Positions 1 through 11,028 of a DNA stretch of 64,000 bases are shown in pieces. The stretch's first letter is position 1; every line of letters starts with the position of its first letter. Made by a program: the position numbers and the translations under genes. This DNA comes from Alentia gelatinosa (Eukaryota > Annelida > Polychaeta > Phyllodocida > Polynoidae). The notes beneath the pieces are model-generated. The model was not told the origin of the DNA and ran no database searches. It saw only the letters and a program-made list of their open reading frames with translations. The DNA lies in the NCBI GenBank assembly GCA_950022655.1, contig OX465589.1:28063970-28127969 (forward strand), in the 5' to 3' direction.

Positions 1-1149
1 CGGAAATTGAGCAGAGCTCCTAGATCGTCGGCTACAACTCCTCTTCCCCACAATAAATTGAATTATCAAACCCAAACTCTCCTAGGACCTCACCCCGGGC
101 ATTTCAAGCCTCCTCGGGCGAAAAATAAAACAGGGCCCTATCGGAAATATATTTATTATGATTTTAATAAAAACTGGAGGTCTCAGATGGATAATTACTG
201 TGCTATTTAGTTAGATTCACAAACATTCATAAATAATGAAATTAGTTCCCAAAATTTCCACTATGTGTCTCCACAGGGCTCACTAAAGATAAGAGTCATT
301 AGCAACCAATAGGAGACAAGTTAACACGTGAATCTGGCCAATAGAAAGAGAGTGATTCCGAGACCTCGTTCAAGTCTCCTCCAAACTCTCATACAGGCCT
401 ATTTCGTCCTGGAATTCTCTCCAATGACGAGGATTTCTCTCCCTCCCGAGGACAGGGTAAATCGAACGAGATTGAGGATATCTCCTCAAATATATCCTCC
501 GTGGAGCTCTCCCTCATGGGGATTCTCCTCGCCAAGGAGAGTTGAAAGTAAAAGTCCGGTGGGGTCTGGAATGGTGGCTGGAGAGGGTGCCCCACTCCTC
601 ACACATTTTAGCCAATAAGTTTGCCACAATGGCATTTCAAGTCTCTCTGGCATCCTCAGTTATTGATTCATACAGGTCCGTGATGAAATCTGACTGTGGG
701 ATTGAGTGGCAGTTGTAACTGGAAATCCTATCACCACAACACAGCTACTTCTGTATTTGTATTTGCCTTAATACTATCTGTTATATTTCGAAACATTAAT
801 CCTTACTCCGATTTTCCTTCATCGTTTCAAATGGAGCTACCTTAACCATTTTCGCTCCTCGGTCTATTATCCCCGCCAGTGTTCTCTCAGAAATCCCGAT
901 TCCCAGATTCAGTCTACAGTGTTCATCAAATCACCCCTTTCTCGCTAATGTTAGCCTACAGGTACCAGCTGATTTGGAACAGTGGTAGGAATACAATGAG
1001 ATTGTGCCCTGCTAGATGTACCCTACAGGGCTATGCGCTCTCAATCCCCATGTTAGATTCAGCGCTAGTGGGACTCGGTCGTCTGTGAGTAGCACGGCTG
1101 CTCCAACCTAAGGAGGGCTGCCTCAAGGCCGCCTCTGCCACCAGTAATT
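1..1149. other. Non-coding stretch, nothing recognised
   Basis: No convincing reading frame, RNA gene or terminal repeat was recognised here. The short open frames have no domain signature and overlap on both strands. Confidence 0.5.
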
Positions 1150-1485
1150 GTCCTTCTCGGCTCTGCAGCTGGAGACACCAGTCGCCCTAGACTGGTTTCC
1201 TACCCTAATGAAATAAGGGGCAGGTAACGGGTTCCTACGTCCTTCAACTTGACTGTAGTACGTCCCGTTGTCGCTAGGGCCGCATATATATCTCCGCATA
1301 TATACCTCCGCTGAACCCCCTAGCCGATACCCCAGGAACCAGCGTATCCGGTGGTCTGCCAAGGTGGTGCAATCCCACAATGCAACAGAAAAATGGAGGC
1401 GTTACCAATAATGCACCACGAAACTGGAACCCGTTATCTGGCCTATAGTCTAACTAGGCCAGGCTTCCAGGCTAGGTCGCCCCCA
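1150..1485 (+). repeat. Dispersed repeat family A, copy 1
   Basis: This segment recurs in inverted orientation at about 29640-29945. Shared blocks occur in the same order: a block with aggggcaggtaacgggttc, one with ggaggcgttaccaataatgc, one with ggcctatagtctaactaggc, and an end with aggcttccaggctagg. The copies differ by internal indels, as expected of an old non-autonomous mobile element. No transposase is present, and no target duplication was identified. Confidence 0.6.
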
Positions 1486-2015
1486 CGTCCAGTGGCGCCG
1501 TCTAGTGAGAGACGCCAGAACTACCGTTGCACAGCGGCCTCGGCACATGTGCTCAGTGCCGTTAGAGGCACGTGCACAATAGGGTCCTCTAGACATGGAC
1601 CGACTGGTCATACGGGCCACTCTCTATATAGGAGGAAGTGCCGGGTCATGTTGTGAAAAGAAAGTTAAGTGTCCTCCTCGATCACTTCTATTGGGTTGAT
1701 GATGGTTGCGTTTGGAGAACGAGTTCAAAGCGTCAAACACGGTGTGAGAAATTAAACTTCATGAATAGGCCTGGCAGGTGCCTCCTTTCTTTCTAATACC
1801 TTATGGTTTATAATCATATAAGAATGAATGTTGTGATAAAACTCCTATAGTGCAGCATCGCGACATACCTAATTTATACTATGCTATGTTAAGAATCTGC
1901 CAATATAACAGATGAGAAGTATTGAGAAGTATCAGGGAATCCTTGAAAATATCCAAATGGAATATTTAGAAGGAAACCCACGAGATGAAAATAACTTGGT
2001 CTGTACTCCACCAAG
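1486..2015. other. Non-coding stretch, nothing recognised
   Basis: No supported gene or repeat boundary was seen between the family A copy and the first palindromic element. Confidence 0.4.
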
Positions 2016-2275
2016 ATTATTATCCTACCCCTAATAAAAAACGCCATAGGCTTAACATGGGATTTGTTCATTTCACGGGTGTGACATAAAGTGTTGTTTA
2101 TGCCACTACCTTCTGGTACTGACAAAATATTGAAACGGGGTAGGATAAAATCTAGACGCCACACGTTTGAGTTTGAGCTTATTTATGCCACTCATCCGTA
2201 ATATCACTCGTCTTCGACTCGTGGAATTATGGAGCCAACAAAATGCGTGGCATAAATAAACTCAGCCTCAAACTG
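2016..2275 (-). repeat. Divergent copy of palindromic element family P
   Basis: It begins with tattatcctacccctaat, as do the reverse-strand ends of the copies at 4561-4866, 6264-6570 and 11140-11446. It contains a second gggtaggataaaatc motif internally and self-complementary segments around tatgccac and ggcataa. The interior is diverged from the other copies. Confidence 0.45.
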
Positions 2276-3006
2276 GTGACGTCTCTTGATAGTATCAGAC
2301 TCAGGTTGATGTTGCGTTTATAACAAGACGAAACTTGGAATGGCTCCACAACTGGCATCGTCAACAACATAGATAAGGAGCTGTGATACAAATGGCGACA
2401 CTTGCTGTCGTCACTGTCTCGTTGAGGTGTGCGTAAAACCGCGAGAGTCACGTGGTAAGGGGAGACGAGACAGCCCCATCTGGTCCCAGGGTAGGAGGCA
2501 GGAGGACGCTGACAGGGCGCTGTGGTCCTCGGAGATTCCCACTGGAGGTGCTTGTTAGCGTGGTTCACCAGGCCTGACACGGAGACTATGGGCCCTGCCG
2601 ACATTCTCATTAAGGTAACACTAAGAGATAAAAGCTCCACTGACACCTAACATGAGACTCTCCGAGCACACCACCAATGAACTGTCACGCGATATTTGTC
2701 ATGATGTCACACTCCAAACAGACGATGTTATCTGCTGCTCTGTCTCTGCCATAGAATGGAGTTAGGGTTATGGGTACAAATCTATGTTTTAACCAATTGT
2801 ATTATTATAGTCAACACTCATGAATGGGTCGGCATCGGTCCCTTGTAGTCCTAGGCCGTCTCACTACCCCAACTTAGCGAAAACCACATGTACTATCTCA
2901 CCCAACAACACCACACCACCAGCGCGGCATATACACGGCGCTGCACGTGTCATTTCCGTCTTCACCAATTCATCCGCCATTCTTCAACAAACCAACACAT
3001 AACACA

Positions 3007-3729
3007 CAGAGGAGGTGTGAAGCGTAGCGCCCCCTATCTTTTTGAGCGGTAATAGAGAACCAAAACAAAGCACCGCGAATGCTCTGACAGGCTGCTATAC
3101 AACTCACACAGAATCCCATCTACAGATGTTTTAGAGCGTATCCAGGGATAGATGCAATACCAAAAGGTCAATTATACTTTGTTTTGTTGCTCCATTGCTT
3201 ATTTTAGATGTGACATATTTTAAAATTATGCAAATCGACCTGCACTCACTTGACAGGTGATGTAGACTCCTATACGAAAATATTGTAAAAATGGGCTAAT
3301 TAAAAACAGCTATTACATACTAACTGTTAGAGCTTTATCAAAAATCTTTTCAGATATTGATAGAGTGACATTTAATGTATTCCAAACCACAATAGAGCTC
3401 AATAGAGCTCCACGTTTTATTGTTGTTTGGTGTTGTGGAATACAGCCTTATTTCTCACAAGTATTGCTAGGCTTGGGCTAGACTAGTCCTAGAGGCTCTG
3501 ACTGTGAAGCACTGTCCCTAGGCAGTAAAGGTTTCTCCGACTAATGCTAGACTGGCCTCAGTCCCTGTGTCCTACCCACCACTCCTACTGCTGCCTACCA
3601 CCACGCTGTGCTTACCCCTCCACCTACTGCCCCTTGGTCATGCTGTCTGATAGTGGCACCCTGAGGCTGTCGCGATCGTATATATGGTGCAGGTCGGTAT
3701 AGGGGGCGCTACGCTTCACACCTCCTCTG
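3007..3729. mobile_element. 723-bp non-autonomous DNA transposon with 31-bp TIRs and 9-bp TSD
   Basis: The ends 3007-3037 and 3699-3729 are perfect 31-bp inverted repeats starting cagaggaggtgtgaagcgta. They are flanked by an identical 9-bp direct repeat, cataacaca, at 2998-3006 and 3730-3738. The interior has no transposase. The CAG start resembles hAT elements, but hAT normally gives 8-bp duplications. Nine bp is usual for MULEs, so the superfamily is left open. Part of the interior (about 3470-3640) is also found near 29950-30160. Confidence 0.85.
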
Positions 3730-3839
3730 CATAACACATTAAAACTATTTTATCATAATTCTCGCACAACAATAGATCATAATATGTAGAGGTATTTTTA
3801 TCATTTTACATACCTTTCATCAATCTTATCATATTTTAT

Positions 3840-4230
3840 TAGAGCGTGTTGGCACGCGCTAAATACATCATCTAGAGGATAGAGGGGTCTATAGACTTTC
3901 AGGGTACTGCATACAAACCATCCCTTCACTATCTCTGTGCTATTCACTGTGATATTGAGAACAGAGCAGAGAGACAGTGCCATAGTCTCTTAGAGGCGTG
4001 CCCAGCTGACCATGACCAATCTCTGAAGACCAAAATACCTCAAGACCCACTGGTGCTTGATGTGTTTGGATCCTAGACTCAGTTGCAGAAATGGCAAGTT
4101 GACTGGGTGCACCTGGGTTGCAGAAAACAATCCATAGGCTAGATCTAGCTCAAACCTTTTAATAGTTATTCATTTATAATTGCACGCTCAATCATCTATG
4201 ATGAACATACGTTTTGCTCCTAGTTACATC
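3840..4230 (+). repeat. Dispersed repeat family S, copy 1 (SINE-like)
   Basis: About 390 bp here matches about 42415-42810 in the same orientation. Shared runs include ggcaagttgactgggtgca (a variant in the second copy), agctgaccatgaccaatc and attgcacgctcaatcatc. The second copy starts near ggtggcctagttagagcg, which resembles a tRNA A-box region. The family may therefore be a tRNA-derived SINE, but I did not find a clear B box or tail. Confidence 0.55.
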
Positions 4231-4560
4231 TATACTCTTATCAATCAATGTATATATGTAATACTACAACCTACATAAATATCTTTAAAAAAATACATTT
4301 TATCAACCCACTCGGCCGATATCTCATTTATTTCACTTAGCCAGGTGATAAGGGTAGTTTGGAAGGTATAATCCCAATAGAAGTATAAAGGCTCATTCAC
4401 TACAGATATCCATGCAGACAATATTAAACCCCATTTGCTGTTGCAGAAAGACCATCCAGGAATAGGGAATGAATTTTCATATAAAAACGAATACAAAATC
4501 CACATGAAGATTCCATTTGTATATATATCAGAGATTTACCTTTTTTGAAGTTCCGAAAAT

Positions 4561-4866
4561 AATATCGTAAAACTGGATGAGTTTTAATCTTGGCCACCGT
4601 ATGCCACCACTGGAGTTTGGCATAGTGATTTCATGAGGTGAAGCCGAGTGATGTCCAGAGACAAAACTCCAGGAGTGGCATGCGATGTCCACGACTAAAA
4701 CGAATCAGGTTTTGATTTTATCCTACCCTGTCTCCTCGATTTTGGAATATTACGTGATAACAATTCTGTATGCCACTAGTGGCATATAAAACTCCATATG
4801 CCAGTCAGCGTGGCATACATGAACTCAATGTTAAGCCTATGATTTTATATCAGGGGTAGGGTAATA
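4561..4866 (+). repeat. Palindromic element family P, copy 1
   Basis: About 305 bp running from atcgtaaaactggatgag to tcaggggtagggtaat. It contains two nested palindromes. The first is a long hairpin whose arms carry 'ccactggagtttggca' and its complement, centred on a gaggtgaagccga loop. The second is built on repeated tatgccac/gtggcata motifs. Similar copies lie at 6264-6570 (same strand) and 11140-11446 (opposite strand). No coding capacity. Confidence 0.7.
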
Positions 4867-6263
4867 GTAACCGCATAGCGGACTGCACCCATGGTTAGCA
4901 CTGGGATTAAGGACTTAGGCGCAGTTGCAATCACCTTCAAATACAAAAGAAATTAGCAGAAAATAACATCGCATGCATCTCACCCAATGTCCCAGGCGTG
5001 CATGGAGAGAGGCCGATGGAGATTACTTAGGTGGCCAGCAATGGGTGGTTGATGGCGACAATTGGATTTGGCAGTCGGGATGTTAATTCTGTGGCCAACT
5101 TTACGTATACGGCATATAGCCTATGATCCATGGGGGCAGCCATGACGCCCCCCGAGTAGGTGTTCTTCAACAATGGAGGTGAAAAAGTAGGTGTTCTTCA
5201 CTCACGGAGGTGTAAAAGAAGTGAGTGATAATTGGGAAATGTAAAAACTCTAGACTTGTTGACTAATGTATGTAAAGTGTTTCATGTGAAAAACATCATG
5301 TCCTGGGTTTAATCATTATGTCTTCCTGCTCTAGGATGGGTGTAGAGAGTGAACAGAAACATTGTAAAGCATTGAAAGGCAGTTGAATTTCATAAGAATA
5401 AAGAGTCAGAATAGAGGTTCTGTCCCCTGAACACCTAGTGACTGCTTCATGAACTAACAATGGCTATGTCCCCTATATAATGGTTAACAGGCGGTGCATG
5501 ACTAAAACTGCAAGTGAGTGGTAGGTAGTGGATGATAAGTTGTCGGTAGCTAATAGCTGAACACAGGTGGTGGGTTGTTCAAAGAGCAGAACCAGTAGAA
5601 TTATTGATTTAGTATTACAGATAATTGAGGGTCAAAATCAATTTGATATCATTTATTTCCATTGCTGGAATGTTGTTTCTTTCCCCGACAACTTCAGGGA
5701 GGGGGGGGGGGGAATCACAGTAGTACAGAAGAATTTATACTACCAACAGCGGTTTGAAAAAGGGCCTATTTTGGGAATCTGGATTTTGGAAGTTTAGAGT
5801 ACACGTGTATATATCTGTATGATTTGCAGCGGGTGGCAGACATGAGGTGGTACTATATAAGTGGAGATACTGGGAGGTAGGGGATGAACGTTGAATGATT
5901 GCGACTGACATTGGACAGTGGTGGAAGGTGCTCAGAAGGTGGGTGGCTGAAGCTTAGAGGACCACGCTGGACGACAAGCAATTAGAAGCTTGCTTGGACT
6001 TGTATGTGTCTCGTCCTGGCCGTTTATCCAGCTGCGCATACCGCAAACTAACACAATTACCCAAGAATGGGGAGGACGAAACTCTGCACTATTGGATTAT
6101 CTGCCCGCTGTAACAGTTTGTTCACAAAGCCCACTAATCGATAGACTGGAGGAGCCCTGAGGTGAGCTTCAGGAGACGGACTAGTGTGGATATATGTGAG
6201 GAGAAGGGAAGGCTAATGAATGCTGCACATACTAATCATCAAATTGGCTCTCTGCGAGATATT
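4867..6263. other. Non-coding stretch
   Basis: No supported gene. It holds a short local duplication (gtaggtgttcttca at about 5158 and 5192) and a 12-base G run near 5701-5712. The rest is unassigned. Confidence 0.4.
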
Positions 6264-6570
6264 ATATCGTAAAACTGGATGAGGTTTAATCTTGGCCACC
6301 ATATTCCACGACTGGAGTTTGGCAAAGTGACTTCATGAGGCGAAGCCGAGTGAAGTCCGGAGCCAAAACTTCAGGAGTGGAATGCGATGGCCAAGATTAA
6401 AACGAATCAGGTTTTGATTTTATCCTACCCTATCTCCTCTATTTTGGAATATTACCTGATAACAATGCTGTATGCCACTAGTGGCATATAAAACTCTGTA
6501 TGCCAGTCAGCGTGGCATACGGAAACCCAATGTTAAGCCTATGGGATTTTATATTAGGGGTAGGATAATA
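6264..6570 (+). repeat. Palindromic element family P, copy 2
   Basis: Closely similar to copy 1 along its whole length, with the same ends (atcgtaaaactggatgag to ttaggggtaggataata). The long hairpin has about 45-base imperfect arms around the loop tgaggcgaagccga, followed by the tatgccac/gtggcata palindrome cluster. Copy number and shared ends imply a mobile, non-autonomous element. Confidence 0.7.
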
Positions 6571-6870
6571 CAGGAAACCCATGAAAGTTTAGGGTCTGAG
6601 CCCGTATCCCATCGAGTTTGAATCACATAGTAATTCACAAGGCGAAGCCGCGTGAATTACTATGTGATTCAAATGAGATGGGATCGAGCTCTGACCAAAA
6701 ACTTGAATGGGTTTCTGAATTTATCTCACCCTTAACATTGACTAATGAGCTAACATTTGTGACATTATCCCCCATTGGATATTTTTCCTAAATATCTAAT
6801 GGGCGTTAGATACGAGTTCCCAATGTTAAGTCTATGGAGAAAAAATATCTGGGGTGAGATAATGCTGAAT
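6571..6870 (+). repeat. Palindromic element related to family P
   Basis: Directly abuts copy 2. It has the same design: arms catagtaattcac and gtgaattactatg around a 'aaggcgaagccgc' loop, an outer arm pair with catcgagtttgaatcac, and a second palindrome around gatatttttcctaaatatc. It ends in ggggtgagataatg, parallel to the ggggtaggataat end of family P. It is probably a diverged subfamily inserted beside copy 2. Confidence 0.5.
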
Positions 6871-7454
6871 ATCTCGCACAAAATGTATCTAGACAACTGT
6901 ATTGTTGCCAATGGATATCTGTGCGTTTCAACAGAGGTTCCGCATCTCATTTACGTTCGTTTGAGAAATACATGTGTTTTTATGTATTTAGAAAACCTCA
7001 AGGTGCCTGTTATACATAATGATAGATGGTGCATGCCCTTGGCGGGTATTAAACTATCATTTAAAATCCGCACGTGAATATGAATCTGTTACAGCAACAT
7101 ATATACTGCTTTTAACAACGATATGTCCCAGCTTGTGTATAAAAGAATGTCAATATGAAATTGCTAACATGACTACATCCAGAAATAATACTTTGTATAC
7201 TTTCACGACTTTGTTCTCAGGTACATTATCAATTAAGTCTTGCAATTGTATGGTATAATACACCAAAAAATAGGAAGTTACTGCTTTGCATATAATACCC
7301 GCATTTACTGAAATTGCAACTCTTTGGTAGACTTAGAACATCAATCTTATAATTGTAACAGAGGCATAGAAAAAAATGTTCATTACATTTTTAATAACAT
7401 GAAATATATTTTTTCAGTGTCCTGACAAACGAGAAAATGCTCATTACAATTTCA
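6871..7454. other. Non-coding AT-rich stretch
   Basis: No supported gene. AT-rich sequence downstream (in minus orientation) of the DIRS-type element. Confidence 0.4.
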
Positions 7455-7459
7455 TAATT

Positions 7460-7962
7460 AACAAAAACCGGGCTGCAAGTAAAATATATTTATTGCACAT
7501 GGAATTGATAAAACATTGCATGGTAAAAGCAGATAAACACATTTCAGATAAAACGATAAAAGGATAAGAGTGATAGACGATTAGACATTATGAGCCCTAT
7601 GGCAATAGAAACAGAAGATATAAGGTGTGGGTGGGTGGGTAATGAAAAAAATTCCCGTGCATCAGCAGTGAATGCAATAGCAGGAATGACGCTAGTAGAG
7701 GCGTCACATGATCACGTGATCAGTTGGTCAAGTTAGCAGAAAAGTTCGATTAACCACCACAGTGTTACTTGTTAAGAAACATACCGGCAGTAAATTATAG
7801 GTAATTTACAATTACTGCACAATTAACAAAAACCAGGCTGCAAGTAAAATGTATTTATTGCACATGGAATTGATAAAACATTGCATGGTAAAAGCAGATA
7901 AACACATTTCAGATAAAACGATAAAAGGATAAGAGTGATAGACGATTAGACATTATGAGCCA
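7460..7962 (-). repeat. Split direct repeat of DIRS element 4 (B1-A2-B2)
   Basis: A block of about 140 bp at 7823-7962 recurs at 7460-7596 with a few substitutions (shared runs include tgcaagtaaaat and ttgataaaacattgcatgg). The first copy overlaps the end of the recombinase frame, and about 225 bp of other sequence separates the two. This matches the B1-A2-B2 layout of split direct repeats seen in PAT/Ngaro-type elements. The A1 partner would have been at the lost 5' end. Confidence 0.7.
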
Positions 7963-8908
7963 AAGAGGAAGCTAGGGCGGTTGAAGTATGAGGGGGAACC
8001 GGTTTGGGGACATAAGCTCGGAAGCCCCCAACCGAGGTCCAGGCCCCGTGGGCCATGATTTTGTCCTCAGGTATGCCAGAGGAGGCTGCCTGTTGGGCTT
8101 CCATCCTCCTGAGGGCATGGAGAGTAAAAGAATGCCATTGTGGATAGCCAGCTGCCTGGAGTGCTGAGCGCACGACCGGAAGTATGGCGTCCGGTCGTAG
8201 GGGGCCGCCATTCTTGGTGATAAACGCCGCGGCGGAAGGAAGCGCAGGGGTGGAGTTGCGGTATTTCTCCCAGGCCTCAGCCGGGTAAAACGGGCCGTAA
8301 GTCCGTGAGATGGGAATGGAGAAATAGTTTGCTGGTCCAGCCGAGGTTTTTGTTGAACGTACAGTGATAGTTAGACCCTTGTCCGAGACGATAATGTCTT
8401 TCCGGCGAAGGGTGTGGAGAGAGGCGCCAACGGGGCCTTTGGTCAGGAGATTTGACTGACGTAGTAGAGTCGTATAGCCAAGGAGGAGGAGCGACCGGGC
8501 CGCGAGCTGGACCGGGCCAGGGGTATCCAAGGCCAGTAGCACGATTTTGAAAATATCCAGTGGGACCGGGGCGGCCAGAGACGTCTGGTGAGATGATAAA
8601 CGCTGCGCGCCCCTAATAGCACGAGTCACTAGAATGGAAACACAGGCTCCGGTCGCGGCGCCGCTTGCCCATAGGAAAGTGCGCGCCCCTGAGAAATAAT
8701 TCAGGACGGAAGCCAGACTTTTGAAACTGTTCGCCAAAAACTGAATGAAGAGGGCGAGTTGTGTCGGGGACGGGTCGAGGTGGTCGAATTTGTGAACCAT
8801 CATGAACGATACGTAGGCTTGCATCTGGCGATGTAGGTTCTCCGCAGTGCCGATGGATGCCGCAGCCGTCCACAAACTCCGGAGGGAGGAAATGAGGCGG
8901 GGATTCAC
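7946..8908 (-). CDS. DIRS-type tyrosine recombinase
   Basis: An uninterrupted 320-residue frame. It belongs to the tyrosine recombinase family, whose members cut and rejoin DNA through a covalent 3'-phosphotyrosine and integrate the circular cDNA of DIRS-like elements. Visible catalytic features in order are Arg in LLRQSNLL (about residue 150), Lys in STKTSAG, the H-x-x-R box in LHALRRME, a His/Trp in AHGAWTS, and the Tyr nucleophile in FRAYVPK near residue 300. The N-terminal 100 residues fit the SAM-like core-binding domain. The Met used lies at the start of the conserved region. The frame is open and all catalytic residues are present, so this protein may still be active even though the element is truncated. 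Confidence 0.85.
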   Translation of the reverse strand: MNPRLISSLRSLWTAAASIGTAENLHRQMQAYVSFMMVHKFDHLDPSPTQLALFIQFLANSFKSLASVLNYFSGARTFLWASGAATGACVSILVTRAIRGAQRLSSHQTSLAAPVPLDIFKIVLLALDTPGPVQLAARSLLLLGYTTLLRQSNLLTKGPVGASLHTLRRKDIIVSDKGLTITVRSTKTSAGPANYFSIPISRTYGPFYPAEAWEKYRNSTPALPSAAAFITKNGGPLRPDAILPVVRSALQAAGYPQWHSFTLHALRRMEAQQAASSGIPEDKIMAHGAWTSVGGFRAYVPKPVPPHTSTALASSLAHNV

Positions 8909-8989
8909 ATCATCTGGAATTACACAAAGAAAAACTACGTTGGAGACAAGACATACGATAAGGGTGCTGGATCACGGCAAGACAAATTT

Positions 8990-9420
8990 CAATCCTTAAC
9001 TAATTTGAGAGCGAGTTTAGCCTTGTTCTGGTCAAAACTCGCGCGGGATAGAGCGTCCGCGAGAACGAGTTGGTTGCCTGGCTTATGAACGATGCAAACG
9101 ATAACATCATGTAATGCTTCGATCAGCGCGATTTCTCGCGCGCAAGCAACTAGAACGGGGTCTCGTGTTTTTCCGTAGTTAAGGGCGTACATGGCCGCTG
9201 AGTTGTCCGTAGTAATGCGGATGATGTGACCTCGCGTTCCGGGTGGTCTTAGCGACTTGACGGAGAGCAGGCAATTAATTGCCTCGATCTGGCTGATGTG
9301 ATACGCTTCCCGATATGCCTCCGGGAGGGGGATACTGTAGTAGGTCTTGGCTGTTTCACAGAAAGCACCGAGGCCCCTCGGGCATGCGTCGCATTCAATC
9401 TCGACCGAGGGCCGGTCTTT
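8990..9420 (-). pseudogene. RNase H domain of DIRS element 4 (fragment)
   Basis: A continuous minus-strand frame translates to an RNase H domain. It has IECDAC (first Asp), HISQIEAINCL (Glu), IRITTDNSAAMYAL (second Asp) and a final LVLADALSRASF (last Asp, followed by the usual ALSR tail). RNase H removes the RNA strand after reverse transcription and in DIRS elements sits C-terminal to RT. The RT that should precede it is absent: the frame enters the TTAA-flanked element at 9419 and is cut off. It ends about 80 bp before the recombinase Met, the expected DIRS spacing. Confidence 0.8.
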
Positions 9421-9619
9421 AACCCTTTAGGCACAGCATGATGCCTAAAGGCATTCCCGTGCGAACCGCAGCATGATGCCTCCAGGCATTCCCGTGCGAA
9501 CCGCAGCATGATGCCTCCAGGCATTCCCGTGCGAACCGCAGCATGATGCCTTTAGGCATCATAGAGTTGTTATCTTTATAAAGTCTCTTTTTCAGTCGAT
9601 TTAAGCACGAAAGGGTTAA
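9419..9619. mobile_element. TTAA-flanked piggyBac-like short element (a) or terminus with hairpin array
   Basis: TTAA at 9419-9422 is followed by CCCTTTAGGCACAGC. The other edge reads GCACGAAAGGG then TTAA at 9616-9619. These inverted CCCTTT ends and TTAA duplications are the hallmarks of piggyBac-type elements. Inside the left end is an array of four palindromes of type atgcct..aggcat, three separated by a constant cccgtgcgaaccgcagc spacer (period about 35 bp). The same edge may also be the left terminus of a much larger element (see the mirror-image finding). Confidence 0.7.
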
Positions 9620-10387
9620 GAAAAGTTCCATCTACAAATAAAACAGTTTAAAATCAATATATTTGTGTGTTTTTAGACTATTTAGCGACGTGGAGGTGGT
9701 TATTTGCGAGTAGAACACGGAGAAAAATAAAGCAATGCACAGATTGAGTCGCGCCTATGGACGAGTGTAGTGCTTGTCAGAGCATTTCCAGATACAGCGA
9801 AACGACGAACGGGTTTATATATATTTAAAAGCGTACAATTGGGTTGTCTTGCTCACACAAGTTGAAAATAGTCATGTACTATCTAATTTGCGAGTTTTTA
9901 GGCAGCCTTACCCTTTCGTTTTCACTAATTTACGAATTCTCCGCTGATGTTTACATTTTCTTCGACAAACGCAGCAGTGGAGAGTTACACTTCCGGTCGC
10001 CCTAGTTTCACGTTCCCGCCTGTACCACAACTAAGCTGATACGAAGGAAAGCACCAAAGCTCGTATAATATTGTAAATCGAGACCAATAAATCATTGAAA
10101 ATTGTAGAATATTAAAAATATCACAATATATTGTGAATCTGGTGATCAGAATAACAAAATAAAACATAAGTGTATCTTGTTGTATCAGTCACCACACTTA
10201 CAGCAGAAGTGTATGGACATATATATTTTTTTTCTTTTTTCCACCCGACAATCCGCACACTGTCATATCTTACGCGATTTAACTCGGAAAGTGTTAGGAT
10301 ACCTCCAATATGTAAATAAAACATTATAATTTCGATAAATATGTGTTTTTGGGGTTCATATATTGCCATGGCGACGTTGACATGTGA

Positions 10388-10396
10388 CTATAAAAG
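10388..10396 (+). promoter_or_regulatory. TATA box of the piggyBac-like transposase gene
   Basis: ctataaaag lies about 105 bp upstream of the transposase ATG at 10495 and about 20 bp downstream of a gccatgg motif. The short element at 15718-16611 keeps the same pair (gccatgg then tataaata, 24 bp apart), which supports this as the family's own promoter. Confidence 0.55.
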
Positions 10397-10494
10397 TCGC
10401 AAAAACTTTCTATGATGCGTAGAGCGCAGCGCACTGTCATAGAGTGAGCCTCTACAGAACAGCGACTTAGCGAAAGCTACCCAAACACGCTACA

Positions 10495-11028
10495 ATGGCT
10501 TCCAATGATCCGTTTAGAGACGTTTATGACGATGAGTGGGCACTTCTACTGGAATCCTCTTCTGATGACGAATACGAGAGTACAGACGAAGAAACGAAGA
10601 ATTCGCTCCAGGAGGAAACGACAACTCTGACAACTCCGATAGCGACAACTGCGAGAGGGCGACACTGGGTTACTTACCCTGAGCATGTCGGGAGATGGGA
10701 AACATTGACACCATTCGAGACAACTCCAGGAGTTACTGCAGCCGTTAACCCCCAAGAAACGAAGACCTCGCTAGATTTTTTGCGAGTTTTTTTAATGCTG
10801 GAATTCCTCACGAGTTTGGTTCAGAAGACGAACAGCTATGCCAAACAGAACAAGGGTGGGCGTGGTCTTCTAAAGAAGACCGTTGTTGAATACCCCACCC
10901 CCGGACTCAAAGCCCTGATGTCCAGAACTCGCTTCCTATTGATTCTACGGTACGTTTATTTCGCTAATGTTGACAGTATCATTGTTTATATTTCAGACCA
11001 GATTCAGAGCTGCGCAAGCACAGTGTAA
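10495..11028 (+). CDS. piggyBac-like transposase, N-terminal exon
   Basis: The frame opens with an acidic stretch (LLESSSDDEYESTDEET), as piggyBac transposases commonly do. It goes on to a region with FLRVFLMLEFLTSLVQKTNSYA and LKALMSRTRFLLILR, resembling the DDE_Tnp_1_7 N-terminal region (LF..lv..TN.YA; m.r.rF..i). A plausible intron begins just after LILR (cg|gtacgt) and ends at tatatttcag near 11000. Beyond that the frame soon stops, so the middle part of the protein is missing or in unrecognised exons. An insertion of palindromic element P (11140-11446) lies between this exon and the catalytic exon. The start was chosen because it follows the TATA box and leads directly into the acidic region. 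Confidence 0.7.
   Translation: MASNDPFRDVYDDEWALLLESSSDDEYESTDEETKNSLQEETTTLTTPIATTARGRHWVTYPEHVGRWETLTPFETTPGVTAAVNPQETKTSLDFLRVFLMLEFLTSLVQKTNSYAKQNKGGRGLLKKTVVEYPTPGLKALMSRTRFLLILRYVYFANVDSIIVYISDQIQSCASTV

Larger units (their letters stand above)
7455..9420 (-). mobile_element. DIRS-type retrotransposon, 5'-truncated (element 4)
   Basis: Read on the minus strand this holds an RNase H region, a complete tyrosine recombinase gene and duplicated 3' sequence. The order RNase H then recombinase, with the terminal duplication, is that of DIRS/PAT/Ngaro retroelements, which integrate by recombinase rather than integrase. The RT and gag portions are missing: the RNase H frame stops abruptly at the TTAA at 9419-9422 where a piggyBac-like short element starts. 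What lies on the far side of that element is not recognisable DIRS sequence. Confidence 0.85.

Noticed and set aside
9430..9560. CRISPR-like pattern of palindromes with regular spacing
   Set aside because: The spacers are constant rather than unique, there are only four units, no cas genes are present, and the context is eukaryotic with TTAA/CCCTTT ends.
9249..9631. Repetitive CLEASCCGSHGNA peptide
   Set aside because: Translation of the hairpin array; the real frame to the right is the DIRS RNase H in another phase.
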